Shown here piece by piece: positions 49,401 to 59,700 of a stretch of 64,000 nucleotides of DNA (the first letter of the stretch is position 1; every line of letters starts with the position of its first letter). A program made the position numbers and the translations under genes. Where the stretch lies: NCBI GenBank assembly GCA_027886175.1, contig JAJNNQ010000019.1, positions 19,487,501-19,551,500 on the forward strand, in the 5' to 3' direction. The stretch comes from Phylloscopus collybita. Lineage: Eukaryota; Chordata; Aves; Passeriformes; Phylloscopidae. Under the pieces are notes generated by a model. That model had not been told where the DNA came from, did no database searches, and saw only the letters and a list, made by a program, of their open reading frames with translations.

Positions 49401-50525
49401 CAGCACTGATTTTACTGTAGCAGGGTTAAAATTCCATCTGCTTTTCTTCATCCAGTGAAACAGATTTTAATATATAAATTTTCTTTACTTTTTTTTTTAA
49501 TCTTTTGCCAGCCTGTATTAACCCATATCTTGAAGAAATCTGAATAAAGTAACATAAGTGCTTATGCTAGTATTTTATCCTTACTATTTCCTTTGCTAGA
49601 TAAACCTGACACAATTAGTGATCGAAGCAGGAATACAATCAGTGATTTGGGGGTCCCTTTGTTTTAAAACATACCTCATTTGCATAATCAGTAAGTTATT
49701 TTCTTTAAAAGTTCAGTGATACCTACATCCCTTTATGAAAAGATGAAGCCTAAAGCACACTTTGTTGTTAAAACCTGTATGCTTTACTAATCCAGGAAAA
49801 CCTTTAAGACAGAAAAAGTTCATTACTTTCCTTTGAATTCATTACATTGATTCACTACAAGTCGAAGGAAGACTAAATCTTCCAGCTGGTGAAAACAGAA
49901 GTATTTCTTAGGTTATTTTGCTGAAGTGTCTGGAACAGCAATTACAGCGAAGTTTTGTTTTGTTCACATTTAATTCATCATGTCTTTAATCTGCAAATGC
50001 CACAACAAAACTCTTGTAACCCCATGAAACCATACGCCTAATTATCAATTCTGGTTCCATTATCCCAAGAGGGCCCTTCCTTTTTCAAGTTTGGTACTAA
50101 TTTATTTTCAACAGAGAGCAAGAATTAACAGTAAGAAAAAATAATTAGGAAAACTTAAAAAAGAATACACAGGGCAAAAATCATCACAGCTTTAGATTCT
50201 CTCTGGTGAAGGTAAAATATCAAAAGCAAACAAAAGTTCTCGATAAAGCATAAAGGATTGCACCTTTGCAGCCTGTATGATTCTTAACAAAGATGAAGCC
50301 CACACTGAGAATCCGTGCACTGACAGACACCACTTTCCTCCGCAGCCATCTGCTGCCTACACTCACATGCATTTAAACACAAGCAAACAGGAGCTGCAAA
50401 ACTGGAGTTCTCTTACCATCTGACAAGTCAATTAGCCCGAGGTAGTGCAAAAGTTTCAGAGAGGAGCACACCACCACCACAATTCCTAAAGTCTGGAGTC
50501 CCTCTGACTCGCCTTTAGTCCACAT
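22051..50525 (-). CDS. KCNIP1: KCNIP1, Kv channel-interacting protein 1, isoform with hydrophobic N-terminus
   Basis: The product is a calcium-binding EF-hand protein of the neuronal calcium sensor family. It binds the cytoplasmic N-terminus of Kv4 (A-type) potassium channels and controls their trafficking and inactivation. Eight exons join in frame: 50525-50417, 34979-34855, 29484-29415, 27983-27913, 26208-26101, 25160-25056, 24505-24443 and 22098-22051 (699 nt, 232 residues plus stop). The core from KIEDELE to SLQLFENVM* is nearly identical to the mammalian protein: a degenerate EF1, then EF2 ([12 protein letters not shown]), EF3 ([12 protein letters not shown]) and EF4 ([12 protein letters not shown]). 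Core exon sizes 125/70/71/108/105/63 are those of the KChIP family. The first exon is not the classical KChIP1 one but a KIS-type transmembrane segment. Classical first exons were not found and probably lie beyond 64000. Confidence 0.96.
22099..24442 (-). other. KCNIP1: KCNIP1 last intron
   Basis: The 2.3-kb GT-AG intron includes a T/G-rich tract (24218-24320) and a small hairpin at 23742-23768. No other element is recognised. Confidence 0.85.
24218..24320. repeat. T/G-rich low-complexity tract
   Basis: About 100 bp consist almost only of T and G (TTTGG, GTTT and T-run mixtures) on the plus strand, so the transcript strand reads A/C-rich. Confidence 0.9.
24443..24505 (-). CDS. KCNIP1: KCNIP1 core exon (63 bp): EF-hand 4
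   Basis: The exon encodes [20 protein letters not shown] then E. The loop [12 protein letters not shown] has the canonical calcium ligands. The acceptor is TTTCGCAG and the donor is GTAAGG. Confidence 0.98.
24506..25055 (-). other. KCNIP1: KCNIP1 intron between the 105- and 63-bp exons
   Basis: A 550-bp GT-AG intron with nothing recognisable. Confidence 0.85.
25056..25160 (-). CDS. KCNIP1: KCNIP1 core exon (105 bp): helix and linker to EF4
   Basis: The exon encodes [20 protein letters not shown], then [15 protein letters not shown], and is in frame 0 at both ends. The acceptor is GTGGCAG and the donor is GTACCT. Confidence 0.98.
25161..26100 (-). other. KCNIP1: KCNIP1 intron between the 108- and 105-bp exons
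   Basis: A 940-bp GT-AG intron; no recognised element. Confidence 0.85.
26101..26208 (-). CDS. KCNIP1: KCNIP1 core exon (108 bp): end of EF2 and EF-hand 3
   Basis: The exon encodes [20 protein letters not shown], then [16 protein letters not shown]. The loop [12 protein letters not shown] is a complete canonical EF-hand (D, N, D, Y, E at the binding positions) split at its last Glu. The acceptor is AAACCAG and the donor is GTAAGG. Confidence 0.98.
26209..27912 (-). other. KCNIP1: KCNIP1 intron between the 71- and 108-bp exons
   Basis: A 1.7-kb intron containing a T/G-rich tract with (TTG)n at 27058-27166. Confidence 0.85.
27058..27166. repeat. T/G-rich tract with (TTG)n
   Basis: Low-complexity T/G sequence including an uninterrupted GTTGTTGTTGTTGTTGTT run. 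Its composition resembles the tract at 24218. Confidence 0.9.
27913..27983 (-). CDS. KCNIP1: KCNIP1 core exon (71 bp): EF-hand 2
   Basis: The exon encodes [20 protein letters not shown] then KFE, between the acceptor CTTTCAG and the donor GTGATT. The loop [12 protein letters not shown] spans this exon and the next. Confidence 0.98.
27984..29414 (-). other. KCNIP1: KCNIP1 intron between the 70- and 71-bp exons
   Basis: A 1.4-kb GT-AG intron with a T23 run at 28332-28354; nothing else recognised. Confidence 0.85.
28332..28354. repeat. T23 homopolymer
   Basis: Twenty-three consecutive T on the plus strand. Confidence 0.9.
29415..29484 (-). CDS. KCNIP1: KCNIP1 core exon (70 bp): degenerate EF-hand 1
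   Basis: The exon encodes [20 protein letters not shown] then PHG. CPSG replaces the calcium-binding loop start, as in all neuronal calcium sensors, so EF1 does not bind calcium. The acceptor is CTGTTGGAAAAC-type intron ending CAACAG and the donor is GTAAGT. Confidence 0.98.
31066..31083. repeat. T18 homopolymer
   Basis: Eighteen consecutive T on the plus strand. Confidence 0.9.
31771..31788. repeat. C18 homopolymer
   Basis: Eighteen consecutive C on the plus strand (G18 on the transcript strand), following AACAGCA. Confidence 0.95.
34855..34979 (-). CDS. KCNIP1: KCNIP1 exon 2 of core (125 bp)
   Basis: The exon lies between the acceptor CTTTCAG and the donor GTAAGA. It encodes [20 protein letters not shown] and then [21 protein letters not shown], the first shared exon of all KChIP1 isoforms. 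Relative to the human protein as I recall it, the Met of EMTMV is Thr here. Confidence 0.98.
37413..37552. repeat. (TTTTTC)n hexanucleotide microsatellite
   Basis: About 140 bp of TTTTTC units with a few irregular T runs; polypurine (GAAAAA) on the gene strand. Confidence 0.97.
38360..38435 (-). mobile_element. CR1 LINE 3' fragment
   Basis: The stretch tttggactggaagggttctt followed by aaggatcatccagttccaac and a CCCGGGCAGGGACA tail matches, from memory, the reverse complement of the 3' end of avian CR1 (GGTCCCTTCCAACCC-type). It is severely 5'-truncated and edges are approximate. Confidence 0.75.
39195..39380. promoter_or_regulatory. CpG-rich cluster inside the KCNIP1 intron
   Basis: CG dinucleotides are frequent here (for example around 39205-39340) against an AT-rich background. 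It contains GCGACCCCGCCCGG, an Sp1-like GC box on the minus strand. It may be an internal promoter or a decayed GC-rich repeat; I cannot decide. Confidence 0.4.
39500..39516. repeat. Short (ATT)n run
   Basis: Five ATT units followed by AT-rich sequence. Confidence 0.85.
39665..39722 (+). mobile_element. CR1 LINE 3' tail
   Basis: The sequence ggttcttgtgggtctctttc followed by aactcagaatattctgtgat is the sense-strand 3' end of an avian CR1, as I remember the consensus. Truncated; the left limit is uncertain. Confidence 0.75.
42722..43160 (+). mobile_element. Degraded solo LTR of a songbird-type endogenous retrovirus
   Basis: It starts TGTGTTGGTTTAGCA and contains TTATCTCAGCCCATGA, TTCATTCTCCTCTCCACCCC and a GGGGGAGGAAGGAAGTGAATGAG segment. 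These resemble, from memory, a common passerine LTR that ends near a GGTTTAACCACGACA-like terminus. No coding sequence of a retrovirus is present. The right limit is uncertain. Confidence 0.55.
43040..43076. repeat. Perfect 16-bp inverted repeat (hairpin) inside the LTR
   Basis: AATTGTTCTTATCTCA at 43040-43055 is the exact reverse complement of TGAGATAAGAACAATT at 43061-43076, with a five-base loop (gccca). Confidence 0.97.
44920..44967. repeat. Short direct repeat
   Basis: GGACTTAATTAAGAT followed by R-CATT occurs at 44920 and again at 44951, 31 bp apart. Confidence 0.85.
49020..50170. other. TAAT-rich AT stretch next to the KIS-type exon
   Basis: This 1.1-kb intronic stretch is AT-rich, free of obvious retroposons and dense in TAAT/ATTA cores (for example TAATTACGTAATTG near 49207 and CCTAATTAATCAATTTTTAAT near 49339). 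It may be a conserved non-coding element; that is inference only. Confidence 0.3.
50417..50525 (-). CDS. KCNIP1: KCNIP1 alternative first exon encoding a KIS-like transmembrane N-terminus
   Basis: The open segment starts ATG at 50525 with A at -3 and ends TCAGATG before the strong donor GTAAGAG at 50416. Its 36 codons plus one base join AT of the 125-bp exon to give Asp-Lys-Ile-Glu, the exact phase required. The peptide starts [10 protein letters not shown], then has a hydrophobic run ([14 protein letters not shown]) and ends [10 protein letters not shown]. It aligns without gaps to the KChIP4a KIS N-terminus over 26 positions, with about 10 identities (E-G-L, V, K-L-L, G-L-I) and mostly conservative changes elsewhere. 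This is strong evidence that it is a real exon rather than chance. Transcription from this site is not shown by the sequence. The upstream flank is purine-rich on the gene strand and has an A23 run (complement of 50694-50716), with no clear TATA box. Confidence 0.85.
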
Positions 50526-50693
50526 CCTGCGAGGCACCACACGGGCACCACTTGTGTGCCTGCAAACAGCTGCCAGACATCAGAAGCTGAGAAATCCTGT
50601 TTCAAGCTTTCCTTCCTGCTGCTCAGCTAAGTGCACAGCACATTCCCCTCACTCCCTCTCTTTCCCAACCTCTCCCCCTCCCCTCTCACTTGC

Positions 50694-50716
50694 TTTTTTT
50701 TTTTTTTTTTTTTTTT
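50694..50716. repeat. T23 homopolymer beside a pyrimidine tract
   Basis: Twenty-three T follow a C/T-rich segment (50641-50690). On the KCNIP1 strand this is an A run and a purine tract about 170 nt before the start codon at 50525. Confidence 0.9.
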
Positions 50717-53700
50717 GGAACATGCAAGCAACTTCTGCACTGAACCATAACCCATGGTTTTATTTTCTTTCACCTCAGGGTAATTCTCTCAGGACTTTGT
50801 TTCAGAACAACTGAGCACCGTGTTGCTAACCTCAGCAACATCTCACACATTTTTTTTTTTTCTTTAAATACCTGTGATACCAGGTGCATTTGAGATTTTC
50901 TCAGTAATTCTGCCAATGCAGATGCTTTTTGTCAATACCTCTTCTGTACTGTGTAAGAGAAGAAGGGACACTGTAGGGGAGGAAAGGGCTTTCCTTTTCT
51001 GAATGCCTCCCCTTGCCTACAACATGCTGGGATAAACAAAATCACACTTCCCACATCCATGTGTGCACACCCACACCCAGCCCAGGAGCTGCAGAGTAAT
51101 TCTGCCTGTTAGCAGCTCCCCTGGGGTACAGCTGGACAGCCAGGAGTGCACCCCAGCATCTCCAATGCAGCCACACTGGGGTGGGCCAGGCTGGCTGAAC
51201 AAGCCCCTCTTTGCAGGCAGAAGAGTCATTTCCACTGTTTCATCTCAGTGTTTCTCCAGGCTGCTGGCACTGGACAGCGCTGTGGACTATTCTACACAGA
51301 CCGATTCGATTGGTGAAACAAAGCAAAACCTCTTCAATCACATTGGTCATGGCAGATGGACATCAAGAAATCCCTCCTAGGGAACGAATGTAAACAAAGG
51401 TTACAGTTAGAAAAGCACATCTCTTGTTTACAGAAAATTCCCTGGGAAAAGACTTTCATAAAACTAAAACATCTCAGACACCAACCAGGGCTACACACCA
51501 TCCCAAAAATTTTTGAAATCTGTACTAAACAGCAAAACTTTTAGCAAACAAAAAGGCCAATTTATAAAGCCAATGTCTGAAGTTAAACTTTCTCAACTAA
51601 TTTGTGTAACAGAGGCAGCAAAAGCTGAAATGCCAGTTTATGCTGTAGTTCTAAGCACACAGAGAGTAGGAGAGCTTTCAGAGGGCTGTCTGGAAAGGAG
51701 GCTGGCTTGGCTGTTGCCCACTGAAAGGTTATGGCAGCAGCTCCATGCAACTCAGTAGGGGGGACAGCTCTCAGACTTAATCAGACTGTCCCTGATTTAT
51801 GAATTACAGTTTAACTGCTCCTCTAGTGGAACCACGACTGAAATTCTGCTTCTTGACATGACACAGGTAGGCTGACTTTCACAGAAACAAAACACATGAA
51901 GAGCATGTGACAGAAACTATACTTAGGATGTTAAAGCTAAGCAGCAGCCTCAGGTAATAAACATCCTTCACACATCTTCCCTTGTGTGTATCTAAAATAT
52001 TCCATGACCAAGCATGTATCATGCACACTTGAGCAGGCAGAATACTCCCCCAGTATTCCACAGACCTCTTGAATCACAGTTCCATTTCCATCCTGAGATG
52101 GTATCAGAAGTACAGCTGGGGGTGCGTCTGTGTGAATTTCTGCAAAGGCCTTCAACATGCAGAACTCAAAACCTAAGTTTTTTTCCAAAAAAACACAAGT
52201 CAGTTGACAGCCAGCTCCTTGATAAGATAAACATTCATCTGCATGAAAAATTTTGGATCTTATTGCAGAGGCACTCATCCTCTGAAGGTATTATACACCT
52301 CCTAGGCTAATCCCAGTGCTGAATGGGATAAAACCAGGCTCCAGAATTAGGGACACAGTTCAGTACATCTTAGAAGCACTGGAGCACACTACTGGAGTGC
52401 TTCTGCTACTGTCTGCAGAATACCAGCAAGTCCAGAGACTCCTACCCCAGAGCTCCCCAGGAACAGCTGCTCTACAGCAGCACACACCTGACACCTTCCC
52501 CTGGGTATCCGTATGTAAACGACCACGTGAGAGCTTAATCAGTTGTACTATGACATTTCTTGATAAAAATCAAATACACAGCATGCAAAGTACAGAGATG
52601 AAAGGCTAAATCCTATTATGAATTGTGCTGCACCAGTTCCTGTCAATCCAATTTTCCATTGGTTCAAGTACAGGAAAGATCATTGTTCTCCAGGACACTG
52701 CAATGGACTACTCAAAGAGCATTTTTAAGGGAAACTTGGTCAAATATGTCCATCCCAATTAACTAGAGATTTTTGCAATGGTCCATACTATTAATTGGAA
52801 ATTTTAATAAACCTTTGTCTCTACTTAAATATTCCTGTCAATTTGCTTACTGGAACACATCCTATCTAATGGAAAAGAATATGACAGAGCACACTATTTT
52901 CCCTACCCTCCCTGAAATTTAATTAAACTACAGCTTATTAATTAATTACAAGTTACATTCTCATGAAAAAAGTGCAAAGCTTAATTGCCATTATTAAACT
53001 ACACATCAGTTTGGATGAATCAGTGCACGCTTTGCTGCTGCTCAAATACGTCCTTGCTCAGGCCTGGAGGGCAACACGCTTAGATGAAATGAAAGGGTAT
53101 TTCACTTGTCAGTACTTTTTCTGTTCAGACTGCTTTCAGGCAAAGGAAAAACCCCAAATCCAGCAATGATACCAATTATGTCTGGAGGTATTGCAGATAA
53201 CAGTTTAGTTAATGTAAAACTTGAAACACTCTTCAATGCATTGAAGAATCCTTGGCTTGAGATTTCTCTATCCTTAAGCATTTTACATTCACAGCAAGTA
53301 GCTAATTACTATTAACTCTTGCTAGTCACCAGGAAAACATGCACCACAATATACTTGGATTTCTGTTAGGATTATCTTCCAGGTACATTTTGAACAAAAG
53401 CACTGATATGAATTCTAGAGGTATATCTCTAGATATATCTCTGCTATTTATCTCTGCCACTTCTAGAGAGAAAAAAAGATGGCACACATCCAAACAACTC
53501 TCTACTCAACAACAAACTACGGAGCAGGATCCCATTTGCATTGGGCCTTGACAATTGAAGGATGCTTCCCTACAGGAGATGAGCATGCAGGCTGATATTT
53601 GGGAAATGAAGGCAAGCAAAAATTCTTTAAATTTTGTGGCAAATCATGAAATCATTCTGCCAGTTTAGGCTTCTTACAGAGAACTATAGCACTTGTGTGA

Positions 53701-56700
53701 TGAAAATGTAAGCATTCAAGCTACTATATAAAGATTTAGTTTGCTTAAGGGAAGCTGGATGAACTCTGCTGAGAAAACACCATATTTGCTGCTCTCCATT
53801 CCCACTGTTTGGTGCAATATCTGACTGTCAGGGGTGGCCTTTACAGACTGGCTATCGCCTACAACCAAACTGGAACAGAGGCTCAGCTGGCAGCATTAGT
53901 GTCTTTCTGTCTATTTTGACCATTTCAGCTGCATGGCCTGCTTACAAGAGGGATTGCTTTTACATTAGAAGAAAAATGCATCTGAATCTTAAGGCATCAT
54001 GAAAATCTCATACATCATGATTAAGGGGTTTTTTTTGGAAAAGATACATAAAATATTTGTGATTATGTGAAGCTTTGTGAGCCTGAGAGCTATCTGCAAG
54101 CCTCTGAAATCATCCAGTTCCACAATGTGCACTAATCCTGTTTCAGTTGCTAGCTCCAATATCATCAAAACAGGAAAGTGGAAAACCACTTGATTTCAAC
54201 TGGCAAGCTGGCATGGATTCTGCTAAAATAACGGATCTAAACAGGAAGGAATGTTCCAGTTTGTTGCCCAGGTTGCAAAGCTGCTATCTTCTGCACTAAC
54301 CCATACAAAAATCCAATTCCTGTGTGTTTCTCCTGGATACCAAGGCAGCCTGTTATTGTTAGGATACAATCATCAGTGAGCATTAATACTTAGGTTTCTT
54401 CAGACCTGGGTATAAACTATTTTCCAGTGGAAGATGTATAAACACAGATCTTCCTGAACTACAAAAGAGTGCTATGAGAGTCAGTTAAGAATGAAATAGC
54501 ATCTTCTCAATTAACATAATCTCAAATCTAGCAAAATTTCACTGTTATAACTCTAGAAGGAGAAGGTGAAGTTGGCATGTTTATTCAATACATTCTGTTC
54601 AGTTTATACAATAATTGTGCTCAGAGGGGGCATTAGACAGCACAGAGACCTGCAAATGCCATACAACAGCCTTAAACTTTAAGTGTCAGCTGAGGGTTCT
54701 GGTTATTTCTTGTTTATGGTGATGTTAACTTCACAGACAATCAACTGATTTTGCTTTGGTCTCTGCTATAACTCCAAAGTACTGCAACAGAGGAATTAAC
54801 AGTGCCCAAAACTGACAAGCTTTTGTTTTGTGCTAACAAAAGCTAAACTGACAAATCTTATACTGGGGCTGTACCTGAAAGTAAAGCTGTACCTTGGATC
54901 ATGATGACTTGCAAATGCTGAGCTGGAGCCTTCATGAGACCAATTTCTCCAAGCCAGCTCTTAGTTAGTGAGCTGGAGGGAAAGGATGCAGAGTCCCACC
55001 TGCATAACCCTGCAGCAGGGAAGCAGGATCAACTCACCAGGCTCTGTGTCAGACACACAAACAAATCACCGGAGCATGGCAGGCACACTGCAACTTGCTG
55101 GGGGCTGGCTGGCTGCAGGCACACAAAGCTGGCAATACCTGACCTGGATGGGAGGTATGGGAAGTCCTTTCCTGCACACCTCTATTCTGCCTGACTATCC
55201 ATAAAACACCTAATAGTTTGGTTTTGCTGGTTACCTTTATTTCTTTATTTGTTTTTATCACCTTTACTTTTCTCTTGGGCATATCTCAGTCAACACCACT
55301 TGGACACTGGAATTGTCCTTTTTCTGTCATTGTTCTTGCCTGGCTGAGGTGTTTCTGTGTCACCACTGCTATAGTACTCCTCAGTTACTGCTAGGTGATT
55401 CACACAAATGCTGTTACTTTTATGAAGCAATAACTAACAGGTGGTCCATGTCAGCCCTTTCTTGCTCCTAACATGCCACAGGGAGTCACAAAAAGAGAGG
55501 AAATGTGTATGTGAGCCCAAGCCTTCAGAAACCTGGTTCCTGTGCTGGGCAGGAGTTATGAAACCACAGCCAAGTCACAGACACCAATATGCACTGGTGT
55601 GTTAAGGGATCCACCTGCCCTGAGCTCTGCCTTTGCTCCCCTCTCCCAAGCAGGTAATGGTGCTGCCTTGGAGGGCTCTCCCCTCCAGTGTGCTCAGTGC
55701 TGTGCAACACTGGGAAGTTACAGCATGGGGCACTCAAAGAGAAAAGTTCAGTGTGGAACACACAACAGGGCAAAACAAAGCCATGAAACAAGCATTGGTA
55801 TCTGTGTAACCCTTAGCTCTAGAAAATAAATATATGTCACAAAATATTAACAACTCCTTCATATAAATTTCAGCCTCTCAGAGCTCTGCAATTCACTGCC
55901 AATTTCCTCACACGCTGACAGGGACACTTGTCTTCCATGAAGTCATTTGGGATAAAACTAGATCCCTTCCCCAGGTCTCATCGGCATAATTTTAAAACAA
56001 GTTCCTTGAAAAATAGTTCTGGCCTTCTCTACCAACAGATAGGGAATAAATAAATACATATTCAGCTCACTGCATTCCAGAGAGGCCCCGGTCTGAGGCC
56101 CCCCTTATGTAATGGTGCTCAGTAAGACATCAGCTGCTGGGCACATTATCTTGAGGCTTTGCTGTGACCTAGGAAAGGCACACACCAACATGGCCATTTT
56201 AATAAAGAAATCAGTTACCAAAAATGCCATTAGGGGAAGGTAGTTCCAGTAATGGAGAATTAACAAGTTTCTGTAATTAACCAATTATCTTAGATATAAT
56301 TCATTAGAAGTTGCATGTTCTCATTTCATTAACTTCTCCTCCCAGACTCTGCTTTCCAGCTAATTGTAATTGCAGAAGAAGGTGGGAGAGGTAAGACCCA
56401 GCAAGACACATCTACTGCCAACTGCTGCAGTCCTGAGCACACTCCAGAGCTGATCCACACTGCACACCCAAGGAAAGCTGGAGGGACTCAGCTGCTGGCA
56501 GGTTTGCCCAGAGCCTCCTGCCATTACACAGAAGATGGGTAATTTCAAATAGTAATCTGAACATAATATTAAACTAGTGATGAAGTGGCTCAGATAAAGG
56601 CAAGGCCTGGCAGCATGAATCTCTCTGCAGAGTACACCTTGTGTATCAAAACATTCAGAATGCACTCTTTGGAGGCATCTTAGAAAGTTCCTCCAAGACC

Positions 56701-59700
56701 CTGCTCTACCAACAGAGAATGTGCTCAAAACACAGCAAAAATCAGCAAAGGCAAAGGGCAGTTACAGGAACCCTTTAGTCACATCTTTTTATTTACCTGT
56801 TGCTGGGTCTTAGCTCAAATATTAAAGCCTGGTGTATTCAAGGAGTGTAAGAGTAGCAGCTCTTCAGTTCTGCCTGAAAACCTCTTACAGAGAAAGATTG
56901 CTAAATTCCCTTCCACAGCAAATTTCTAAGTTATTAGTTCATCTCTCTGCCTCCTTTTCTTCTTAGGATTAAAGAAGGGGGAAAACTCATAAGGTAGTTT
57001 TGCTTCAGTTTCTGCTTATAAATCAAGGTATAAAATCTGTTTTAACATCTATGAGATCAGTAGGAAACATTCACTAGCTGTTTTAGGAAGTGGCACTGCA
57101 ATTGGGGCTTCTTACAGTATTGCATTATTTTTTGAGAAGCAAAGATCTCCATTTCCCAGCTGTAGCAAAATGGAAGCAAGTCCTGAGAAGTGCACTTCTG
57201 TAGTATAGCTGCAGATATTTTTTCCAATTCTGGATGATATGGTTTGTTCACTACATTGCTTAAATGAGGTTTAAATTGTTCAGTGCAATGAAATCTAGCA
57301 AATTATTAAGAAAGGGGAGAAAGTGTCACACAACCTGTAAGCAAAAAGCAGCAATAAAAAGCAAATGGGCAAATTATTTTGGTAGAAATTTGTCTTAGGT
57401 AAATACCACACAGGAGATTACTACTGCTACTTTATAGAACTTTCACCTACAGTTTTGGAATATTTTACAAAGAAAATTCTAGTAAGAAAAACTGAGAGAA
57501 AGCAAAAGAATGTTTCCCTGAAGGAAAGCCAGGGAAGGTTAAGTAGGTTAGGTTTCCTGAGTTTTTGAAGAAGCTTAGTTTGGTACTCTGCCCTCTTTCT
57601 GGACCCCTAAGTTCAAATTATTCAGGCTCAGGTTTATAAACATCTTTGCCTTCATTTTTTTTCCTAATTACAATACTGTTTAATACTGTTTTCAATGACT
57701 TATTCACTAAAGTGTATTTTCCTTTTGTTCAAAATCACTGTTTTGAAAACTTCACTATTCCTTGTTCATTGTTGAGTAGTCTTACCCTTTAGAAAGCCTC
57801 AGAACACAAGGCAGAAGAATACACAAAGGGATAAAAAACCAAGACAAAAGAAAGAAGAGTGAAAACTGAGTGATAAACCAAGACTAAAGAGAAGAGAAAC
57901 ATCAGATAAAAGCCACTTTATCCATGTCACCTGTGCCAGCCAAACCTATGTTGCTTATTGCCTGATCTTACCTGGAGATGCCTGCCTTTGTTTCAAGAAA
58001 TGTGTTAATTTACTGAACCAACCTTGAGGGAAAATGCATTTCAAAGACGGAGAAAAAGTTAAAAATAGCCTTAATAAGCAGCTCAAAACCCAGACTGGAT
58101 CTAAAGCATTTATCTAAATGCAAATACTTCTACAGATAGGAGGAGTGTAGCCTAACATCAGGTACTTTTTGTCTAAATCTGCAGTTACCCATCACAAGCA
58201 ATTCTTTCTCCTGCAGGTGACACCAGGCACACATAAAAACAGAGCACAGGCCAGCAGTAGGTTCTTTCAGCAGGATTTAATTTCAAGGAGTAATTTTCAT
58301 AAACCCATTTGGAATTCTGCTGAAGAGTGAGCACACTTGGACTCAACACTGAGCAAGTCACAGCAGACTGCAGCTCGTTAAACCTTTGAGCTCTTGACAC
58401 CCTTTGCTTTTACCCAAGCAAATATCTACAAAGCCTTTCTGACTTACTTTCCAGAAATTAACTGAGAGCATCACAGAGCTGGTACAATCTGGGCCAGGAG
58501 ATAGCTAAAAAACCTGGAAGACAACTTTATGGAACAGGTCCTAAGGGAGCTGACTGGGAAAGATGCCCTCTTTGTCAACAGAGTGGATCTCATGAGCAGA
58601 GTGGAGAGTGGGACTGTCTTGGCCTTGGTGAGCACAGAGCCATCATGTTTAAAATCTCTGGTGATGGGAGAAAAAGTGCCAGAAAAACCGCAGCTACAAC
58701 ATGAGGAGAGAAAACCTCAGGCTACTCAGGGAATTGGTCAGTAAGGTCCCCATGGAAAATGCTTTGCGTGAGTAACCTGAAATGCATAATTTCTCACTGC
58801 TCAGGAGAAAGCAGTAATTTTAAAGTGACACAGGGAAAGGCAATCTGTAACAATAAAGAGGCATTTGCATTTTGTGATCTACCCAGAAAACCATTCAAGG
58901 AGAGGCACTTTGTAATAATTTTTCACAAATTATGTCCAGTATCAATACAAATGGACAATTAATTAACATGTACTTGGAAAGTAATGCTTCTTTTGCACAG
59001 AGAATTTTTTTAAAGTTCTATATAGACAGAGAATAAAGCTGCTGTAGCTGAAAAGTTCAGTATAGCAGATTTAATAACCTTCACTCAGATACATTAAAAA
59101 GCTATTAAACGTCTGCCATTCAGGTAACTATTGGAGGTTACACTATATATTTTGCTGTCTTCAGCCCAAGACATGAGGAAAAGAAGAGGGGAAAAAAAAA
59201 AAAAGCCGAAGAGGAGGGGTAGTTAATGGATCCAGCCAAGGAGATCTTCTCAGTAATTATGCCTGATTAGAAATTTGTCTGCTTCAAGGAACAGAAACCT
59301 GAAGCTTTATTAGTAATGAGAGATCTCAAGTTTCCAATTAACTGAAAACAAAAGTACCACACATTTCACATTGCACCTTCTTGTCACCCTGTTTTCAAAT
59401 TACTCTTTGAAGGACTAATTTGTGCATGACATGACAGAGAGAAGGACAGGGAATCTTAAAAATAAAATAATTCCAGTGATTCAGTGAAACACTGAAAACA
59501 CAAGTTTTGCTTGTCAAGAAATCATCAAGATCCTCTGCCTATTCTAAACCTGCCCAGATTCCAGTGCAGATGTGGAGACTTTTTATGCATACATTCATGT
59601 GAGAAGGAATAAACCCAGGCTCACTGTGAGGCAAGCCAGGAAAAATATTTGAATTTAGGCCTTTTCTTTCCCATGAGTAGTAAGCTGGAGCAGAAGGCTG

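Larger units (their letters stand above)
34980..50416 (-). other. KCNIP1: KCNIP1 intron downstream of the KIS-type first exon
   Basis: A 15.4-kb intron with no recognised gene. It contains the (TTTTTC)n tract at 37413, CR1 tails at 38360 and 39665, a CpG cluster at 39195-39380, an LTR fragment at 42722, a hairpin at 43040 and a TAAT-rich stretch at 49020-50170. The 33-nt KChIP1 exon reported in mammals (DIAWWYYQYQR) was looked for and not found. Confidence 0.8.

Noticed and set aside
54085..54125. Third CR1 tail (text like tcatccagttccac)
   Set aside because: Only about 14 bases agree; the rest does not match a CR1 end.
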